NCBI GenBank assembly: GCA_021738725.1
Contig: JAIPBE010000037.1
Location: 1-35,560, forward strand
DNA from: Saprospiraceae bacterium
GTDB taxonomy: Bacteria > Bacteroidota > Bacteroidia > Chitinophagales > Saprospiraceae
Direction: 5' to 3'
Length of the DNA: 35,560 bases
A program made the position numbers and the translations under genes. Below, piece by piece: positions 8,174-17,300 of the stretch. The notes beneath the pieces were generated by a model. That model was given only the letters and a program-made list of their open reading frames with translations, made no database searches and had not been told where the DNA came from. Each line of letters begins with the position of its first letter. Within the stretch, counting starts at the first letter, position 1.

Positions 8174-8746
8174 CTAGTGGATCAACTGGTGGCATTTCCC
8201 CACCTGGGGAAGCCACTTGTTTACCCAATCCAGAGGCGTGGGGTCTTTGTCACCTGTCAAGGTATCCGCCTGAAAAAAGCGTTCAAAGAATGACCACCAG
8301 GGGTGGATCCGTTCAACCAGCCTGGTCAGTCGTACCACACTGTCCTCTGCCATTCCCATCTTGTACATTCTCCAGCTATAGTAAGCCTCATCGTGCCACT
8401 GGACGATCTCACGGACACGTGATGGTACCTCCCATTGCGTCAGAAATGAAGAAGCCAGATGACCGTGATCGATGGATCGCCCTTGATGGCTCAACGCTTC
8501 TTGCTGGTATTTGAAGGTATCATGGGCGATGGCGACCAGTCGCAGATCCCGGCGATCTATAGGAGATAGATCTTGCGCTTCAATATTATCCAACACCTCC
8601 CGGACATGCAGGAGGACCATGCCCTCCGGGTGTCCCGGGCGAGGTACGCCCCACATCATACCCTCTTCGAATTCAGGGGTTCGTAACAGGTCGGATTCCA
8701 GTTGGGTTTCAGGGCGCAACAAGTGAAAAGCGGGCTTTTGGGTCAT
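8174..8746 (-). CDS. HD-domain protein
   Basis: The product is 190 residues with an HD-type metal-binding pattern. His47 (LLHVREVL), the HD doublet at 75-76 (AIAHDTFKY), His94/His96 (DHGHLA) and His118 (QWHDEAYY) are in the order expected of a phosphohydrolase of this superfamily. The substrate is unknown; nucleotides or signalling nucleotides are typical for the fold. The start at 8746 (MTQKPAFHLL) is chosen because the frame upstream runs antisense through the htrA 5' end and has no family-like sequence. The gene is divergent from htrA with 94 bp between starts, so the two may share a control region. No close paralogue is recognised. Confidence 0.75.
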   Translation of the reverse strand: MTQKPAFHLLRPETQLESDLLRTPEFEEGMMWGVPRPGHPEGMVLLHVREVLDNIEAQDLSPIDRRDLRLVAIAHDTFKYQQEALSHQGRSIDHGHLASSFLTQWEVPSRVREIVQWHDEAYYSWRMYKMGMAEDSVVRLTRLVERIHPWWSFFERFFQADTLTGDKDPTPLDWVNKWLPQVGKCHQLIH

Positions 8747-8840
8747 GGCTGTTAATTTCCTGTTAAAAACAAAGAGCCTTGAAAGTGACTCCCGTAACAG
8801 GCGTTTTATTCTCGTTATTTGTAGGAAAGACGCATACACT

Positions 8841-9998
8841 ATGTTCAAACGCCTCACCACTATCTTTCCCTTTATTCTGGCTGGAGCCGCGGGTGGTTTG
8901 ATCACCTTTGGTCTGGTCCGGGCAGCTGGTCCTGTCCATCTGCCAGCTGAACCTCCGGCACAATTAGTGAACGCTTCATCGGGACGAAACGCTGCATCCC
9001 AGGATTTTGTCCATGCCGCGAGCGTGTCCATGCCGACGGTGGTCCATATCAAGGTCTCGGAGTCGGATGAGATGGCGAAAAAACGCATTCATCAGGAACA
9101 GCAGCGCAACCCCTGGGGGTTTATGGATGAGGATTTCTTTTTTGGATTTCCGCAGCAGAGACAACGTATCCAACGCCTGGAAGGGAGTGGTTCCGGAGTC
9201 ATATTTTCCCAAGATGGCTATATCGTCACCAACAACCATGTGGTGTCATTTGCCGACCGGTTTGATGTGACCCTGTATGACAAACGGACCTTCAAAGCCA
9301 ACCTGATCGGGACCGATCCGAAAACGGACCTGGCTGTGCTGAAGATCGACGCTGACCGGTTGCCTCTCCTGACCTTTGGCGATTCTGATAAAGCCCAGAT
9401 CGGCGAGTGGGTGATGGCTGTAGGCAATCCCTTTGATCTGACCTCCACTGTCACTGCCGGGATCATCAGTGCGAAAGGTCGGGACATTGATATCATTCAA
9501 ACCAAGGATGCCATGGAGGCCTTCATCCAGACGGATGCTGCCGTCAATCCGGGCAACAGTGGTGGCGCCCTGGTCAATATTGATGGTGAGCTCCTGGGGA
9601 TCAATACCGCTATAGCAACCAAAACGGGTTATTTCTCCGGGTATTCTTTTGCCATTCCTGTGAATATGGTGCGCCGGATCGCAGAGGATATCATCAGTTT
9701 TGGCTACTACCAGAGAGGCAAAATGGGACTGAGCCTTGTCGAATTGGACGGGGACCTGGCTCACGAATTGGAGATTCCTGTTTCCCAGGGGCTGATCGTC
9801 AAAGAACTGGAAGAAGGGGGTGCCGCGGAAATGGCTGGATTGAAACCCTTTGATGTGATCGTCGAGGCGAATGGCCAACCCGTGCGTAATGCTCCGGATC
9901 TGATGGAACAAGTCGGTCGGACAAAACCAGGGGAATCGATCCAGATGAATGTCCTGCGGGAAGGGAAGTATGCCCGGTATACCATCCGAATGCGATAA
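8841..9998 (+). CDS. HtrA/DegP-family periplasmic serine protease
   Basis: This 385-residue envelope protease starts with a membrane anchor or signal sequence (residues about 8-28). The trypsin-like domain has the full catalytic triad: His133 in TNNHVV, Asp163 in KTDLAVL and Ser240 in NPGNSGGA. A single PDZ domain follows (about 285-380, with GLIVKELEEGGAAEMAGLKP), making it DegS-like in domain count, although Bacteroidota members usually act as general periplasmic quality-control proteases. A Gln/Phe-rich loop (about 85-110) corresponds to the LA loop region. ATG 8841 is chosen because it directly precedes the hydrophobic segment; the longer frame starts within the promoter region. A strong terminator follows at 10051. 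Confidence 0.93.
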   Translation: MFKRLTTIFPFILAGAAGGLITFGLVRAAGPVHLPAEPPAQLVNASSGRNAASQDFVHAASVSMPTVVHIKVSESDEMAKKRIHQEQQRNPWGFMDEDFFFGFPQQRQRIQRLEGSGSGVIFSQDGYIVTNNHVVSFADRFDVTLYDKRTFKANLIGTDPKTDLAVLKIDADRLPLLTFGDSDKAQIGEWVMAVGNPFDLTSTVTAGIISAKGRDIDIIQTKDAMEAFIQTDAAVNPGNSGGALVNIDGELLGINTAIATKTGYFSGYSFAIPVNMVRRIAEDIISFGYYQRGKMGLSLVELDGDLAHELEIPVSQGLIVKELEEGGAAEMAGLKPFDVIVEANGQPVRNAPDLMEQVGRTKPGESIQMNVLREGKYARYTIRMR

Positions 9999-10050
9999 CA
10001 TATTGACCAACACGGTTTGGTTGTTTTATAGTTGGTTTTTCGTTTTGTGG

Positions 10051-10079
10051 TCCCCGTCTTTTCCGGACGGGGATTTTTT
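10051..10079 (+). terminator. Rho-independent terminator after the htrA-family gene
   Basis: An 8-bp stem (TCCCCGTC / GACGGGGA) with a 7-nt loop is followed by TTTTTT. It lies 52 nt after the protease stop codon. Confidence 0.85.
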
Positions 10080-10196
10080 ATGGGGAGATCGGATGTGGCT
10101 GCAGCACTATTTTGATGTTATCAAACAATATGCGACCCCTTCAGGATGTTATTAACGCGGATTCCAATTACGTCACTACAATCTTTTTTGATGCCT

Positions 10197-10427
10197 ATGA
10201 CGACAATGTCTACTCCAGTTTCATTAATTGCCTATTTGTATCGGGAGCTACCTCCTGAGAACACACGGGCACTTCAACAAGAACTCGCGATCAATGCGTT
10301 GCTTTCCGAAGAGTTTGATTCTATGGTTATTGCAAAAAAGGCCTTGCCTCAAGTAACCTTCAGTCCGACGGATAAAACACTGGCCGATATTCTGGCATAC
10401 AGCCTGGGTTGTCCGGTACAAGCATGA
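10197..10427 (+). CDS. Small anti-sigma-like protein without cysteines
   Basis: This protein of about 76 residues has a helical, acidic layout (IAYLYRELPPENTRALQQEL, then EEFDSMVIAKKALPQV). The pattern resembles the N-terminal helical bundle of Bacteroidota anti-sigma-like proteins, and the spacing resembles the protein at 28333-28563. It has a single cysteine near the C terminus (SLGCPVQA) and lacks the H-x3-C-x2-C zinc motif. The gene is isolated between two good terminators (10051 and 10454), so it is probably its own transcription unit; no sigma factor is adjacent. ATGs at 10191, 10197 and 10206 are all possible. The function is inferred from architecture only, so this is best read as a conserved-looking hypothetical protein. 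Confidence 0.6.
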   Translation: MTTMSTPVSLIAYLYRELPPENTRALQQELAINALLSEEFDSMVIAKKALPQVTFSPTDKTLADILAYSLGCPVQA

Positions 10428-10453
10428 TCCGAAGACTTTCGTTCCCGAACCGA

Positions 10454-10490
10454 TCCCCGGTCTGTACGCCACAGTCCGGGGAATTTTTTT
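10454..10490 (+). terminator. Rho-independent terminator after the small protein gene
   Basis: The stem TCCCCGG / CCGGGGA, extended inward by CTGT / ACAG, is followed by seven T residues. It ends transcription 27 nt after the small ORF and upstream of the tRNA promoter. Confidence 0.85.
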
Positions 10491-10532
10491 GTCCTATGGA
10501 GAACGGATACCGCTTCAATCCAGGGAAGTTGT

Positions 10533-10540
10533 TACTTTTG
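10533..10540 (+). promoter_or_regulatory. Putative -7 box of the tRNA-Arg gene (TACTTTTG)
   Basis: This is an exact TAnnTTTG match ending 12 nt before the first tRNA base, a distance that suits a short 5' leader. No -33 element is clear. Confidence 0.55.
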
Positions 10541-10551
10541 ACGTCCTTTTA

Positions 10552-10625
10552 GGCCCCGTAGTTCAATTGGATAGAACGTCAGATTCCGGTTCTGAAGGTT
10601 ACAGGTTCGAGTCCTGTCGGGGTCA
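10552..10625 (+). tRNA. tRNA-Arg (anticodon CCG)
   Basis: This is a complete 74-nt cloverleaf. The acceptor stem is GGCCCCG / CGGGGTC with a discriminator A, and the D-stem is GTTC / GAAC. The anticodon stem is TCAGA / TCTGA around the 7-base loop TTCCGGT, which gives anticodon CCG. The T-arm is ACAGG / CCTGT with loop TTCGAGT. The 3' CCA is not encoded. It decodes CGG arginine codons. Confidence 0.96.
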
Positions 10626-10783
10626 CTACTTCTTCTTCTCCTCCCAATCGTCCGCATCCTTCTGCCTGGCATTCATTTTGATTGCTATCTATCAGTACAG
10701 CACAACGGAAATACCGAGAAAAACCACAACAGTTCCTGGTGAATCAACGTTCTGCTTCCATCGGACACGCAAACCAGAATAAC

Positions 10784-11419
10784 ATGACCTTTTCCATTCG
10801 ATTCCTCCCGCTGTTGCTGGCCCTGATCGCCGCTGGAATGATGGCCTGTGGACAAACGGAATCTTCCCCTGTTGCAGACGAGCAGGAGCATCCTGCAGAA
10901 GCCGCTGTCAAAGATATCCGACCCGCCATCAAAGATTCATTGGATCGTACCGGCTGGGTGGTCAAGGGGTATGGCACTCATCCTATCTCTATCGCCGTGC
11001 CCAAACCGCTTGTCGGTATGGGCGACCAGGTGCCGGAATCAGCCAAGAAATTTGTGCTGCGCAATGAGACTTTTTCCGGGATTCATGGCGATGACTTTCA
11101 AATGATCGTGAACACGATCGAATATGTCAGCACCGTACCTGTCGATCTGAATGCGATCGCCGCCAGTGCTGCCGATCAGATCCGTAGTGATGTCGCCGTT
11201 TCACATTTCGAATCGACGGAGACACCCATCACTGTGTCCGGTCTGCAGGGTATTCGTCAGGATGGCCGGTTATTCCGGGATGGATTAATCCACTACTGGT
11301 GTAATACGTTGGTTCAACGGGGTCAGGAGGTGTACCAGGTGATGGTCATGTATCCGGAGACCTATGTGCTGGGTGCTGGAGATGCAGAGGCGATGATGCA
11401 TTCGCTTCGATTGGATTAA
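10784..11419 (+). CDS. Lipoprotein of unknown function
   Basis: This 211-residue protein has a lipoprotein-type signal peptide (MTFSIRFLPLLLALIAAG) and a candidate lipidated Cys22 in MMAC. An acidic, Glu/Ala-rich linker follows. The mature part is a soluble mixed alpha/beta domain (VKGYGTHPISIAVPKPLVGM, then SGLQGIRQDGRLF and a C-terminal PETYVLGAGDAEAMMHSL). This looks like a compact surface or periplasmic domain, and I do not recognise the family. ATG 10784 is chosen because it begins the signal peptide; the longer frame upstream is non-hydrophobic. It is followed at 84 nt by another exported protein with its own -7 box, so co-regulation is uncertain. Confidence 0.75.
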   Translation: MTFSIRFLPLLLALIAAGMMACGQTESSPVADEQEHPAEAAVKDIRPAIKDSLDRTGWVVKGYGTHPISIAVPKPLVGMGDQVPESAKKFVLRNETFSGIHGDDFQMIVNTIEYVSTVPVDLNAIAASAADQIRSDVAVSHFESTETPITVSGLQGIRQDGRLFRDGLIHYWCNTLVQRGQEVYQVMVMYPETYVLGAGDAEAMMHSLRLD

Positions 11420-11467
11420 TTTTCCATTCAAACTTTAAGAGAAAGTACGAGTGTTGATCGAATAACC

Positions 11468-11475
11468 TACATTTG
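11468..11475 (+). promoter_or_regulatory. Putative -7 box (TACATTTG) of the secreted protein gene
   Basis: An exact TAnnTTTG match 28 nt upstream of ATG 11504. Confidence 0.45.
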
Positions 11476-11503
11476 GAACTCATCTAACACCCCTCTTAAA
11501 CGT

Positions 11504-12208
11504 ATGAAACACATCCTCATCTTAGCGCTGTTGATGGTCATGACCATCCAGCTTTCAGCCCAGCGATTTCTGGTGTCTTTTGACCGGTTCTCTGACAACA
11601 AGCCGAGTTATATTACGTTGATAGACGGAACCGAGCTCATTGGTGAGATCAAGGATATTGACCGGAAGAAAGGATTGATCGAAGAGATTACGATCAAGGA
11701 TGAATCCAAGAAAAAGCACAAACTGAAGCCCGAGCAGATCAGTCATATGTATCTTCCTCCCAATGGGATCAGTTCATTTTTCAGCAATTATGCCTTTCTG
11801 ACGGATGTCAGCAATTGGGACAACGACACGTATGATCAAGCCCATATTGCTGATGGATATGCCTTCTTTGAACAGTCTGAAGTCATGCTCAAGAAGAAGA
11901 AGCGCCCGATGTTGATGCAGTTACTCAATCCCTCATTTTCCAGCAAAATCAAGGTCTTCCAGGATCCTTTTGCCGGAGAGACCATGTCATTGGGTGTAGG
12001 TCCGTTGACCGTTGCAGGTGGGGATGAAAAATCCTATTATGTCCGAGTGGGCGATGAGCCGGCATTCAAATTGAAAAAGAAAGATTACCGGGAAAGCATT
12101 GATGTACTGTACAACCAGTGCCCGGCTGTTCGTCAATCGGTCGGAGACAAGCCCTCCTGGTCCGATTTTGAAGAGCATGTCTATATGACAAGCAAGAACT
12201 GTCAATAA
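11504..12208 (+). CDS. Secreted protein of unknown function
   Basis: This 234-residue protein has a clear Sec signal peptide (MKHILILALLMVMTIQLSAQ, cleavage after residue 20). The mature part opens with a beta-rich, highly charged region (residues about 35-85, with ITLIDGTELIGEIKDIDRKK and several KKK runs). This resembles the short beta-barrel lead-ins of several Bacteroidota exported proteins that start with a DG-x-E-x-x-G-x-I pattern. The rest shows no recognised motif. It ends in an efficient hairpin terminator at 12225 that also faces the convergent lipoprotein gene. Localisation is probably periplasmic. No enzymatic residues can be argued. Confidence 0.75.
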   Translation: MKHILILALLMVMTIQLSAQRFLVSFDRFSDNKPSYITLIDGTELIGEIKDIDRKKGLIEEITIKDESKKKHKLKPEQISHMYLPPNGISSFFSNYAFLTDVSNWDNDTYDQAHIADGYAFFEQSEVMLKKKKRPMLMQLLNPSFSSKIKVFQDPFAGETMSLGVGPLTVAGGDEKSYYVRVGDEPAFKLKKKDYRESIDVLYNQCPAVRQSVGDKPSWSDFEEHVYMTSKNCQ

Positions 12209-12224
12209 CCTTAAACGACCTAGA

Positions 12225-12262
12225 AAAAGGGGCTTGCCGCATCATCGCGACAAGCCCCTTTT
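12225..12262. terminator. Bidirectional terminator hairpin
   Basis: A perfect 12-bp stem AAAAGGGGCTTG / CAAGCCCCTTTT with a 14-nt loop lies between two convergent genes. It has A-rich and T-rich flanks, so it should work on both strands. Confidence 0.88.
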
Positions 12263-12285
12263 AGGTGGTGTTGATTTGCCCGGCA

Positions 12286-12753
12286 TCAGGGGAGCAACTC
12301 AATCGCATTCTCCACCTCTTTTTTGAATGGAAGAATCCATGTGGGCAGGTTGTCTTCTGCCTTATCGATGAGCCACCAGTAGGATACACCTTGCTTCCGC
12401 ACCTGGATATAGATGCCTCCCCAATCGCCCGCATCGGGCATGCCGATAGTAGATGGTTGCTGATAGAGTTGGGAAGGTAGCAGACTGACCAGATCGGGCA
12501 GTTTCTTTTTCAGGTTGTCGGGCAATTGCTGGAATCCGAAATTCTGGTGGTCTCCACCAGCGTATTGGTCCAGGACATCCTCGTAGAGTTTATCACCCTC
12601 GAGTTTGTAGGTTTCGATACATCGTTCTCCGACACACTTCCCGTAGAAGTGTCCGAAAATAAAGGTATCAATTGATGTATTCAGGTCCTCTTTGGCACAG
12701 GAAGACAGGGCCATGAGGACCGTGAGGAAGCAAAGAGGGGTAATGGCTTTCAT
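12286..12753 (-). CDS. Small lipoprotein of unknown function
   Basis: The product is 155 residues with a lipoprotein signal (MKAITPLCFLTVLMALSSC, lipid-modified Cys19 in a good LSSC lipobox). The mature domain has two further cysteines close together (GKCVGERCIETYKL), likely a disulfide. It ends with a WWLIDKAEDNLPTWILPF segment. The overall look is a compact beta-rich outer-membrane or periplasmic lipoprotein. ATG 12753 is chosen as the lipobox-adjacent start; the open frame upstream to 12996 codes for no signal-like sequence. It lies 275 bp downstream of the amidohydrolase gene on the same strand, and that gap contains a 9-bp inverted repeat. Confidence 0.8.
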   Translation of the reverse strand: MKAITPLCFLTVLMALSSCAKEDLNTSIDTFIFGHFYGKCVGERCIETYKLEGDKLYEDVLDQYAGGDHQNFGFQQLPDNLKKKLPDLVSLLPSQLYQQPSTIGMPDAGDWGGIYIQVRKQGVSYWWLIDKAEDNLPTWILPFKKEVENAIELLP

Positions 12754-13028
12754 CAAGGTCCGGTTCGGTCCTTTAAAGTTCGGGTTTATTGGGGCCAGAT
12801 GCAAGCAAAAGTCTTGTGAAAATTCGGTTCTCAGGCATTTTCCCGGGGTTGGTCTGGCAGTGATTTCTGTCTTTCTACTGTAAGCAGTTTTATGCCAGAC
12901 CGGTACAAATATGAATGGATTGTGTTGTGTTTTCCAGACGTTGCTCAAGAAATTTGAACAGATGATGGATCTATGTAAGTGTCCCCCGCAATCCACCTTT
13001 TTCAGAGTGGAATCGATCCCTTGTGGTA
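12754..13028. other. Intergenic gap with a 9-bp inverted repeat
   Basis: No gene is seen. GGTCTGGCA (12851-12859) and TGCCAGACC (12893-12901) form a perfect inverted repeat with a 33-nt loop, about 100 nt upstream of the lipoprotein start. It lacks a T-run, so it is not an obvious intrinsic terminator. It could be an mRNA hairpin or an operator. Confidence 0.35.
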
Positions 13029-14330
13029 CTATTCCCGATCGTATTTTTCTTTGTACATCCGATAAAGTTGCTTCTGCTTGTTGTCCAGATCGATCTCCCG
13101 CCCCTGGATGAAGGCTTGCTCCACCTCGCTACTCCGCATATCCAGCACATCGCCCGGGCAGATGAACAAGGTGGCATCCTTTCCTTTTTCGAGGGACCCG
13201 ATCCGGTCATCCAAACCCAGGATGCGGGCCGGAGAAAGGGTGATCGCTTTCAGGGCCTCTTCTTTGGGCATCCAGCCGGCGGCCTGGCCGGCTTGATAGG
13301 CGAGATTGCGCTGCTGCCAGTAGCCGTCTACGGAGAATGCGTAAGACACCCCAGCTGATGCGAGCAAAGAAGGCGTCTTATAAGGCAGGAGGATATCATC
13401 TTCGGGCTGAGCAGGAAGTTTATGGGTTTGGGACAGGACCACGGAGATCTGGTGTTCCTTCAGGAAGTCGGTGATCATCCAACTGTCGCGTGCTCCGACG
13501 ATCACCGGGGAGACCTTGTATTTGTCGGCCCACAGTACGGCATCCTGAATAGCCAGGGCATCATCAACGTCGATGTAGAGATGGCGTTGGCCGGAAAACA
13601 CAGGACGCAGCCCCTCAAATCGAAGATTCTTCTCCTCCAGAGTGGCCATCTGCGCATAAGCTGCGGCTTCCCGCATGAAAACGTCGATCTCATCGATCTG
13701 TTTCTGGTAGTCCTTGTTCCGAGTGGTCACCCCTGGCTCGGCCCACCATCCGCTGCGGGCATACGGTGCAGGCCATCGCAGGAAAGTGCCCTCATCGGTG
13801 GCATACGCAGCATCCTCCCAATTCCAGGCATCCAGCTGGACAACACTGCTCAGGCCCGACCATCGACCGCTACCCGGCACGATCTGGGCCATAAGGATGC
13901 CATTGGTTCGAACAGTAGGAATGACCCTGGAATCGGCGTCATACGCCACGATGGTTCGGGCATTGGAATTGTCCGGGCCGAACTCATTCACGTCCTGAGT
14001 CGCCGGGATAGCGCCGATCTCATTCAATCCGAGGGAGGTATTCAGTGCGATCAGTCCGGGATAGACATGTTTGCCTTCTGCCCGGATCTGACGATACCGG
14101 TCCTTCTGCCATTCCGTATTGCGGGTCATCAGATCCACACTAGTGATTCGGCCTCCTTCAAAGAGAATAACCCCGTTCTCCAGAATCTGACCATTACCGA
14201 TGTGGATCGTAGCTCCTACGATGGCGATCGGTTCCTGTTGGGGCGGAGCGGGCGCCGGTTGTGCGAAAAGAAAGCCAGGCAGGACCAGGAGCAGGCAAAA
14301 CAGATATGTATGATGCATGATGTGTTGCAT
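13029..14330 (-). CDS. Secreted amidohydrolase-like protein lacking the HxH motif
   Basis: The product is 433 residues with a signal peptide (MHHTYLFCLLLVLPGFLFAQ). It has the layout of imidazolonepropionase-like amidohydrolases: a split beta-sandwich domain (VGATIHIGNGQILENGVILF), a central barrel, and a C-terminal LSPARILGLDDRIGSLEKGK segment that closes the sandwich. However, the place where the first metal-binding HxH should follow strand 1 reads HVYPGLIALNTSLGL, with no HxH. The enzyme is therefore probably inactive or has changed mechanism. It follows the larger amidohydrolase gene by 16 nt on the same strand, so the two form an operon. The starts at 14339, 14330 and 14318 all keep the signal peptide; 14330 is a compromise. 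Confidence 0.82.
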   Translation of the reverse strand: MQHIMHHTYLFCLLLVLPGFLFAQPAPAPPQQEPIAIVGATIHIGNGQILENGVILFEGGRITSVDLMTRNTEWQKDRYRQIRAEGKHVYPGLIALNTSLGLNEIGAIPATQDVNEFGPDNSNARTIVAYDADSRVIPTVRTNGILMAQIVPGSGRWSGLSSVVQLDAWNWEDAAYATDEGTFLRWPAPYARSGWWAEPGVTTRNKDYQKQIDEIDVFMREAAAYAQMATLEEKNLRFEGLRPVFSGQRHLYIDVDDALAIQDAVLWADKYKVSPVIVGARDSWMITDFLKEHQISVVLSQTHKLPAQPEDDILLPYKTPSLLASAGVSYAFSVDGYWQQRNLAYQAGQAAGWMPKEEALKAITLSPARILGLDDRIGSLEKGKDATLFICPGDVLDMRSSEVEQAFIQGREIDLDNKQKQLYRMYKEKYDRE

Positions 14331-14346
14331 TAGAGGCATTTGGGAG

Positions 14347-17300
14347 TCATTCAGAGATCTCATCGAAATTGGAGTCGCAATGATACAGACGCTGAGCTCT
14401 TCGACCCGGGGGTTTCTTGTTCTTGCCTCCTTCTGCTTTCATTTTTTGGATCAGTCGTTGGCGTTCCTGCTGAATATTCTGGCGGGATTGACGGTCCATT
14501 TCTTCATCCACCATTTTGATGCCATCGACGAAGGTGACTGTTGCGTGGGCATAGATGGATAAGGGATGATCGGACCAGATCACCAGATCGGCATCCATGC
14601 CAGGTTTGATACTGCCCACCCGATCATCGATATGCAGGAGTTTGGCAGGATTGAGGGTCACAAATTTCAAGGCCTCTTCTTCAGAGACGCCACCATAACG
14701 CACGGCCTTGGCAGCCTCCTGGTTCAATCGACGAGCCATCTCTGGATCATCGGAGTTAAATGCGGTTACAACACCTTCCTGATGCATCAGAGCGCCGTTG
14801 TAGGGGATGGCATCATAGACCTCGAACTTGTATGCCCACCAGTCAGAGAAGGAGGAGCCTCCCGCTCCGTGTTTGGCCATCTTGTCCGCGACTTTATACC
14901 CTTCCAGAATGTGGGTAAAGGTGTTGATCCGAAAATCAAAGGACTCCGCCACATGCATCAGCATGTTGATCTCCGACTGAATATAGGAGTGGCAGGTGAT
15001 AAACCGTTCTTTGTTGAGGATCTCAACCATGGTCTCCAGTTCCAGATCTCGCCTCACCTTTCCGGCTTTTAACGGATTCTTATTCTGCTGTTCGTACTCC
15101 CGGGCGCGTTGAAACGCATTGACATAGACCTGTTCTACACCCATTCGGGTATTGGGATATCGCGTATTATCATTCCCACCATTGGATCGTTTGACGTTTT
15201 CACCGAGGGCGAATTTGATAAAGCCTGGAGCTCCTTCCAGCTTCATTTGTTCTGGTGTGGAACCCCAGCGCAACTTGATGATGGCACTCTGTCCACCCAC
15301 CGGATTGCAGGAGCCATGCAAGAGTTGCGAGGTGGTCACCCCACTGGCCAACTGCCGGTAGATATTAATGTCCTCACTGTTGACTACATCTCCTATACGC
15401 ACCTCGGCCGTATTCTCCTGAGTACACTCATTGACACCTCTGGAAATGGCAATATGCGAATGTTCGTCGATCATTCCCGGTGTTACATGTTTGCCTTCTA
15501 CATCCAGGATCCGGGCACTCGGAACATTTAGATTTTGCCCTATCTTTTTTACTTTACCATCCCGGATCAAAATATCGGATCCCTGGAGGATTCCCTGATC
15601 GGTATTGGTCCAGATGGTTGCATTCTTGATCAGAAAGGTCCCTTGTTGAGGCTTTTCAGTCCAACCATAAGGCAGGAAGGGGTATCTGATGGGGCTCAGG
15701 CTGTTCTGGTCAAATGGCTGCTCCGGCTTTTCCGGTTTAGTCTTGCTTTGGGTTGTATCTTGATACACAGCTCGCCAGGAAACCCAATCGCCATTTTCGT
15801 CTGTTCCTCGACCGTTCCACACCTTGTCCTGCTGATATCCGCTGAGTAGCCAGGTGCCTGTAGAATCCGACAGTTGGAACTGGAGGTCTATCCGACCGCG
15901 GTCCCATTTTGCCTTCATGTCCACCTTGGCGGTGTCGTTCAGGAACAGTTGAAAGGTATTCTTTTTCTTTCCTCCACGCACTTCAAAACGGTAGGAGGCC
16001 GTCCCTGCCTGGAGGTCATATTTTCCGTCAAGGTCGGGTTCATCAGCGGCCTGCAAGACGTAAGGTTTCCCATCCACCCAGTTTTCGAACAGAATGGTCT
16101 CCTCATCAAAAATGGCTCCGGAGGTGATCAGAAATGAGGCACGTTTTCCGACTTCAACGGTACCTAATTCACTGCTCATCCCGATCATCGCAGCGGGGAC
16201 ACGCGTCAGGGCTTCCAGGGCCTGAGCCGGGTCCAGGCCATTGGCAATGGCTTTCCGTATGGCTGTAAAGAAGTCTTCCGGTTTTTTGAGGCCTTCCATG
16301 GTGAGGGCAAAGGGAATGCCTGCACGCGACAAGGCGCCCGGGTTGGCGGGTGCCCATTCCCAATGCATCATATCCTCCAGGGATACCTGCAGAGCATCAT
16401 AGGGATCATCGATCTGGAAGGCTTCGGGAAAAGTCAGGGGGAGGATAAAAGAAGCACCTGTACGCTTGATGTCATCGATGCGGCGATATTCGTCTCCGGC
16501 ACCGCGGTAGATATAGGTTTTGCCAAACTCCCGGGCGATCTTCTGGGCACGGAGCACTTCCTGCCAGTCGCGTACCTCAAAGAATTGGGGCAGATCCTGG
16601 GCCTGATTCCAGGCCTGGAGGGTGAGGTTGCGTTCTTCCACAGCCCCGGTACGCTTCAGCCAGTCGCCATCCAGATAGGTTTGCCGCAACAGGGCGATAC
16701 AACCCATCAACGACCCGGGGTAGGACATGGGAGAAGTTCCTTTTTTAAACGAAAGATGGTTGCCTACACGGTCGCGTATCAGGGATTGACCGGCCTCTCC
16801 ATCGCGCAGGTTGACCAATGCAGAGGTGCCCCTCGACAATCCATCATGTTGATGGGTGAGCACCCAGGAAAATCCGGCTTTGCGATAATCCTCTGCCTGT
16901 TTTGGATCAGGTTGAAAGGCTGCACCAGCATTGTAATCACTTTTGAGGGCATCATTCCAGGCATAGGCACCCGGCCGTTCAGAGATCCACTGATCACTAC
17001 GGTCGCGACGAGATCTTCGCTCTGCCCGACTTTCTTCTTTGGCGGCTGTCAACCCGTAATCCGATGAAAGATCGATAAACCCGGGGTAGATCGACCGTCC
17101 CTGGAGATCGACGACAACGGCACCGGCAGGCGGCTGTATACCTGTGCCCATGGCGGTAATTCTCCCTTCGCGAATAACCAGAGTAGCATCACGTAAGCTC
17201 TGGCTGCTATTGATATGGATGTTGGCATGGGTGAACGCATACCAGTCCAGCCGGGGATCCGGGATCCCCTGTACCGGAAAGGTTGTATTTTGAGCAGGAA

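Noticed and set aside
10131-10259. Short ORF beginning ATGCGACCCCTTCAG
   Set aside because: It overlaps the better-supported small protein gene in another frame and shows no protein-like features of its own.
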